A stretch of 6,293 nt of DNA from Chloroflexota bacterium (GTDB lineage Bacteria; Chloroflexota; Dehalococcoidia; SAR202; UBA11138), in contig PAIW01000046.1 of NCBI GenBank assembly GCA_002710885.1, positions 1 to 6,293 on the forward strand, given 5' to 3'. The position numbers were made by a program, and so were the translations under genes. Below, one piece after another: positions 5,403-6,293 of the stretch. A model generated the notes under the pieces. The model did no database searches. It was not told where the DNA came from and saw only the letters and a program-made list of their open reading frames with translations. The stretch's first letter is position 1. Every line of letters starts with the position of its first letter.

Positions 5403-6293
5403 CTAACCTGAATATAACTCCGTGTCCGGGTTCCAGTCCTTCCAAGCAAACCAGAACGACAGGTGTGACAGGGCGCGATCCAGAGTCCGGCCCTTTAGCT
5501 CTCCCTCGATGGCTGTGCCGTTGAATGCCATCCACCTGGAGCTGGTCTCTTCGTCCACAAGAACCGTAAGGATTCCGTTGGGTTCGCCTTCTAACCGGAA
5601 TGTCAACGGATTGCCGTCGACCTCCCTGTCATAAACCAACGCTGTGCCGCTGGAGTCGTCGAAGTACACTAATGTATGAGACTCGCCCACGGTGTCATTG
5701 ACCACCGGATTGTCGCTCAAAGCCCCAAAGGGATAGGCTTTTGTGATGCCTGAAATATCGACACCCACCACCATCGCCTTGCGCTCCAACCTGTCGTCGC
5801 TGAGAGTTTCGCCTATAACTCCGGCCCGGCTATCCTGGTAGTAGCCTCTGTAGCTGTCGCGACTATAAAGACCTCGCTTATCTAGCACGAGTGTGTCTGG
5901 ATGGAGCTCTTTCCACGTACCCCATGTGGTTTGAATGACGGGAATTACCTCCAACTCAGTGCCCGTCAACTCTCCGCGAACGCCCTTGCGTAGGAACTGG
6001 CTCCATAGGGTGTCTGTCTGATGATCGTACATCACCAGCGCGTTCCTAATCAGTTTGCCGCTGACGCCAAAGGTATGCTCTTCCCCGTTGATGGTACGGC
6101 TATACACGATAGCCGAAAAACAGAGCGGTCACCATGTTACAGCGAGCGGCACGCCTCCAACAACATCGTTGACAATCTCATGGGAGCTGAGCATCGGTAT
6201 CGAGTATGCCTTCGATTCTCCATTGATGGATAGCCCAAGCACCAATTCGTCCGGGGTCATCTCAGAGTCGGCTACTCCGACGTCGACAAATTC
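5403..6293 (-). CDS. DUF3179 protein with an in-frame TGA at a conserved Cys (candidate selenoprotein; 5' end outside window)
   Basis: A DUF3179 family protein of unknown function; 296 residues are visible, counting the TGA as one. Family landmarks run without interruption on both sides of the TGA: INGESKAY (23-30), SHEIVNDVVGG (37-47), T-W-[TGA]-P-L-C (53-58), VYSRTINGEEHTFGVSGKL (62-81), NALVMYDHQTDTLWSQ, then a second, diverged half from VVGVDISG (175) with VVNDTVGE (197-204). The family normally has CPLC where this reads [TGA]-P-L-C, so TGA replaces one Cys at residue 55. There is no frameshift and no other stop. A GTG at 6107 could act as a start after the TGA, but it would discard clearly conserved sequence. 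Options are recoding as selenocysteine, supported by a hairpin at 6097-6115, a recent nonsense mutation, or a base error. Family assignment is firm; recoding is inference. It ends with TAG at 5405-5403. Confidence 0.88.
6097..6131 (-). promoter_or_regulatory. UGA plus SECIS-like hairpin within the DUF3179 gene
   Basis: Reading the minus strand: TGA at 6131-6129, 13 nt, then a perfect 7-bp stem CGGCTAT (6115-6109) / ATAGCCG (6103-6097) closing a 5-nt loop CGTGT. The loop starts 20 nt after the TGA and has G as its second base. This meets the published general description of bacterial SECIS elements (hairpin shortly after UGA, apical loop about 16-37 nt away, G among the first two loop bases). 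A 5-bp outer pairing GCTCT (6126-6122) with AGAGC (6081-6077) is possible. A hairpin of this size can also arise by chance. Confidence 0.45.

Noticed and set aside
5251..5535. 94-codon minus-strand open frame containing CHSEAAAKESG
   Set aside because: It is the translation of palindromic repeat copy 2 and the antisense frame of the DUF3179 3' end; CHSE-type peptides are a known artefact of this repeat type.
5403..6107. DUF3179 gene starting at GTG 6107 as a complete 234-aa protein
   Set aside because: Conserved family sequence (INGESKAY, SHEIVND, VTW) continues in the same frame upstream of the TGA to the window edge, so 6107 is an internal Val codon.
5403..6293. Genome-wide reassignment of TGA as the explanation of the in-frame TGA
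   Set aside because: The aldo/keto reductase ends properly at a TGA after a full-length protein, and the TGA in question replaces Cys rather than Trp or Gly.

Overview
The window looks like a piece of a moderately GC-rich bacterial genome. A Chloroflexota (Dehalococcoidia/SAR202-like) origin is my best guess. It rests on a combination of features: a small double zinc-ribbon protein with a Gly linker, a DUF3179 protein, a soluble S1-type sulfatase, a lipase-box-free secreted Pro/Thr-rich remnant, and intergenic copies of a palindromic repeat whose arms read CATTCTGAG...GAAGAATCTGG. This is inference from family recognition; no rRNA or marker gene is present.

Layout. 1-665 (+): 3' part of mazG, a housecleaning NTP pyrophosphohydrolase. 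672-1071 (+): a short secreted protein that looks like the two ends of a decayed larger surface protein. 1073-2020 (-): aldo/keto reductase. 2051-2138: palindromic repeat copy 1. 2174-2971 (-): SppA-like S49 peptidase starting at TTG, 34 bp downstream of a 543-aa sulfatase (3006-4637, -); the two probably form one transcript. 4638-4869: divergent control region with a TTGACA-17-TAAACT promoter for the sulfatase, a 19-bp dyad lying between its -35 and -10, and a second dyad upstream. 4870-5193 (+): zinc-ribbon protein, followed by a strong intrinsic terminator (5226-5260). 5288-5376: palindromic repeat copy 2. 5403-6293 (-): a DUF3179 protein running off the right edge.

The observation most worth following is in the DUF3179 gene. 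The reading frame is open from the window edge to its stop except for one in-frame TGA (6131-6129, minus strand), and that TGA stands exactly where the family has the first Cys of its conserved CPLC motif (T-W-[TGA]-P-L-C). Thirteen bases after it lies a 7-bp perfect hairpin with a 5-nt loop whose second base is G, in the position and shape expected of a bacterial SECIS element. This makes a selenocysteine-containing DUF3179 protein (UxxC) a serious hypothesis; a nonsense mutation or a sequencing error are the alternatives.

The genes do not form one obvious pathway. The sulfatase and peptidase are probably co-regulated through the dyad operator, consistent with scavenging of sulfated organic matter. 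The remaining genes are housekeeping or of unknown role.
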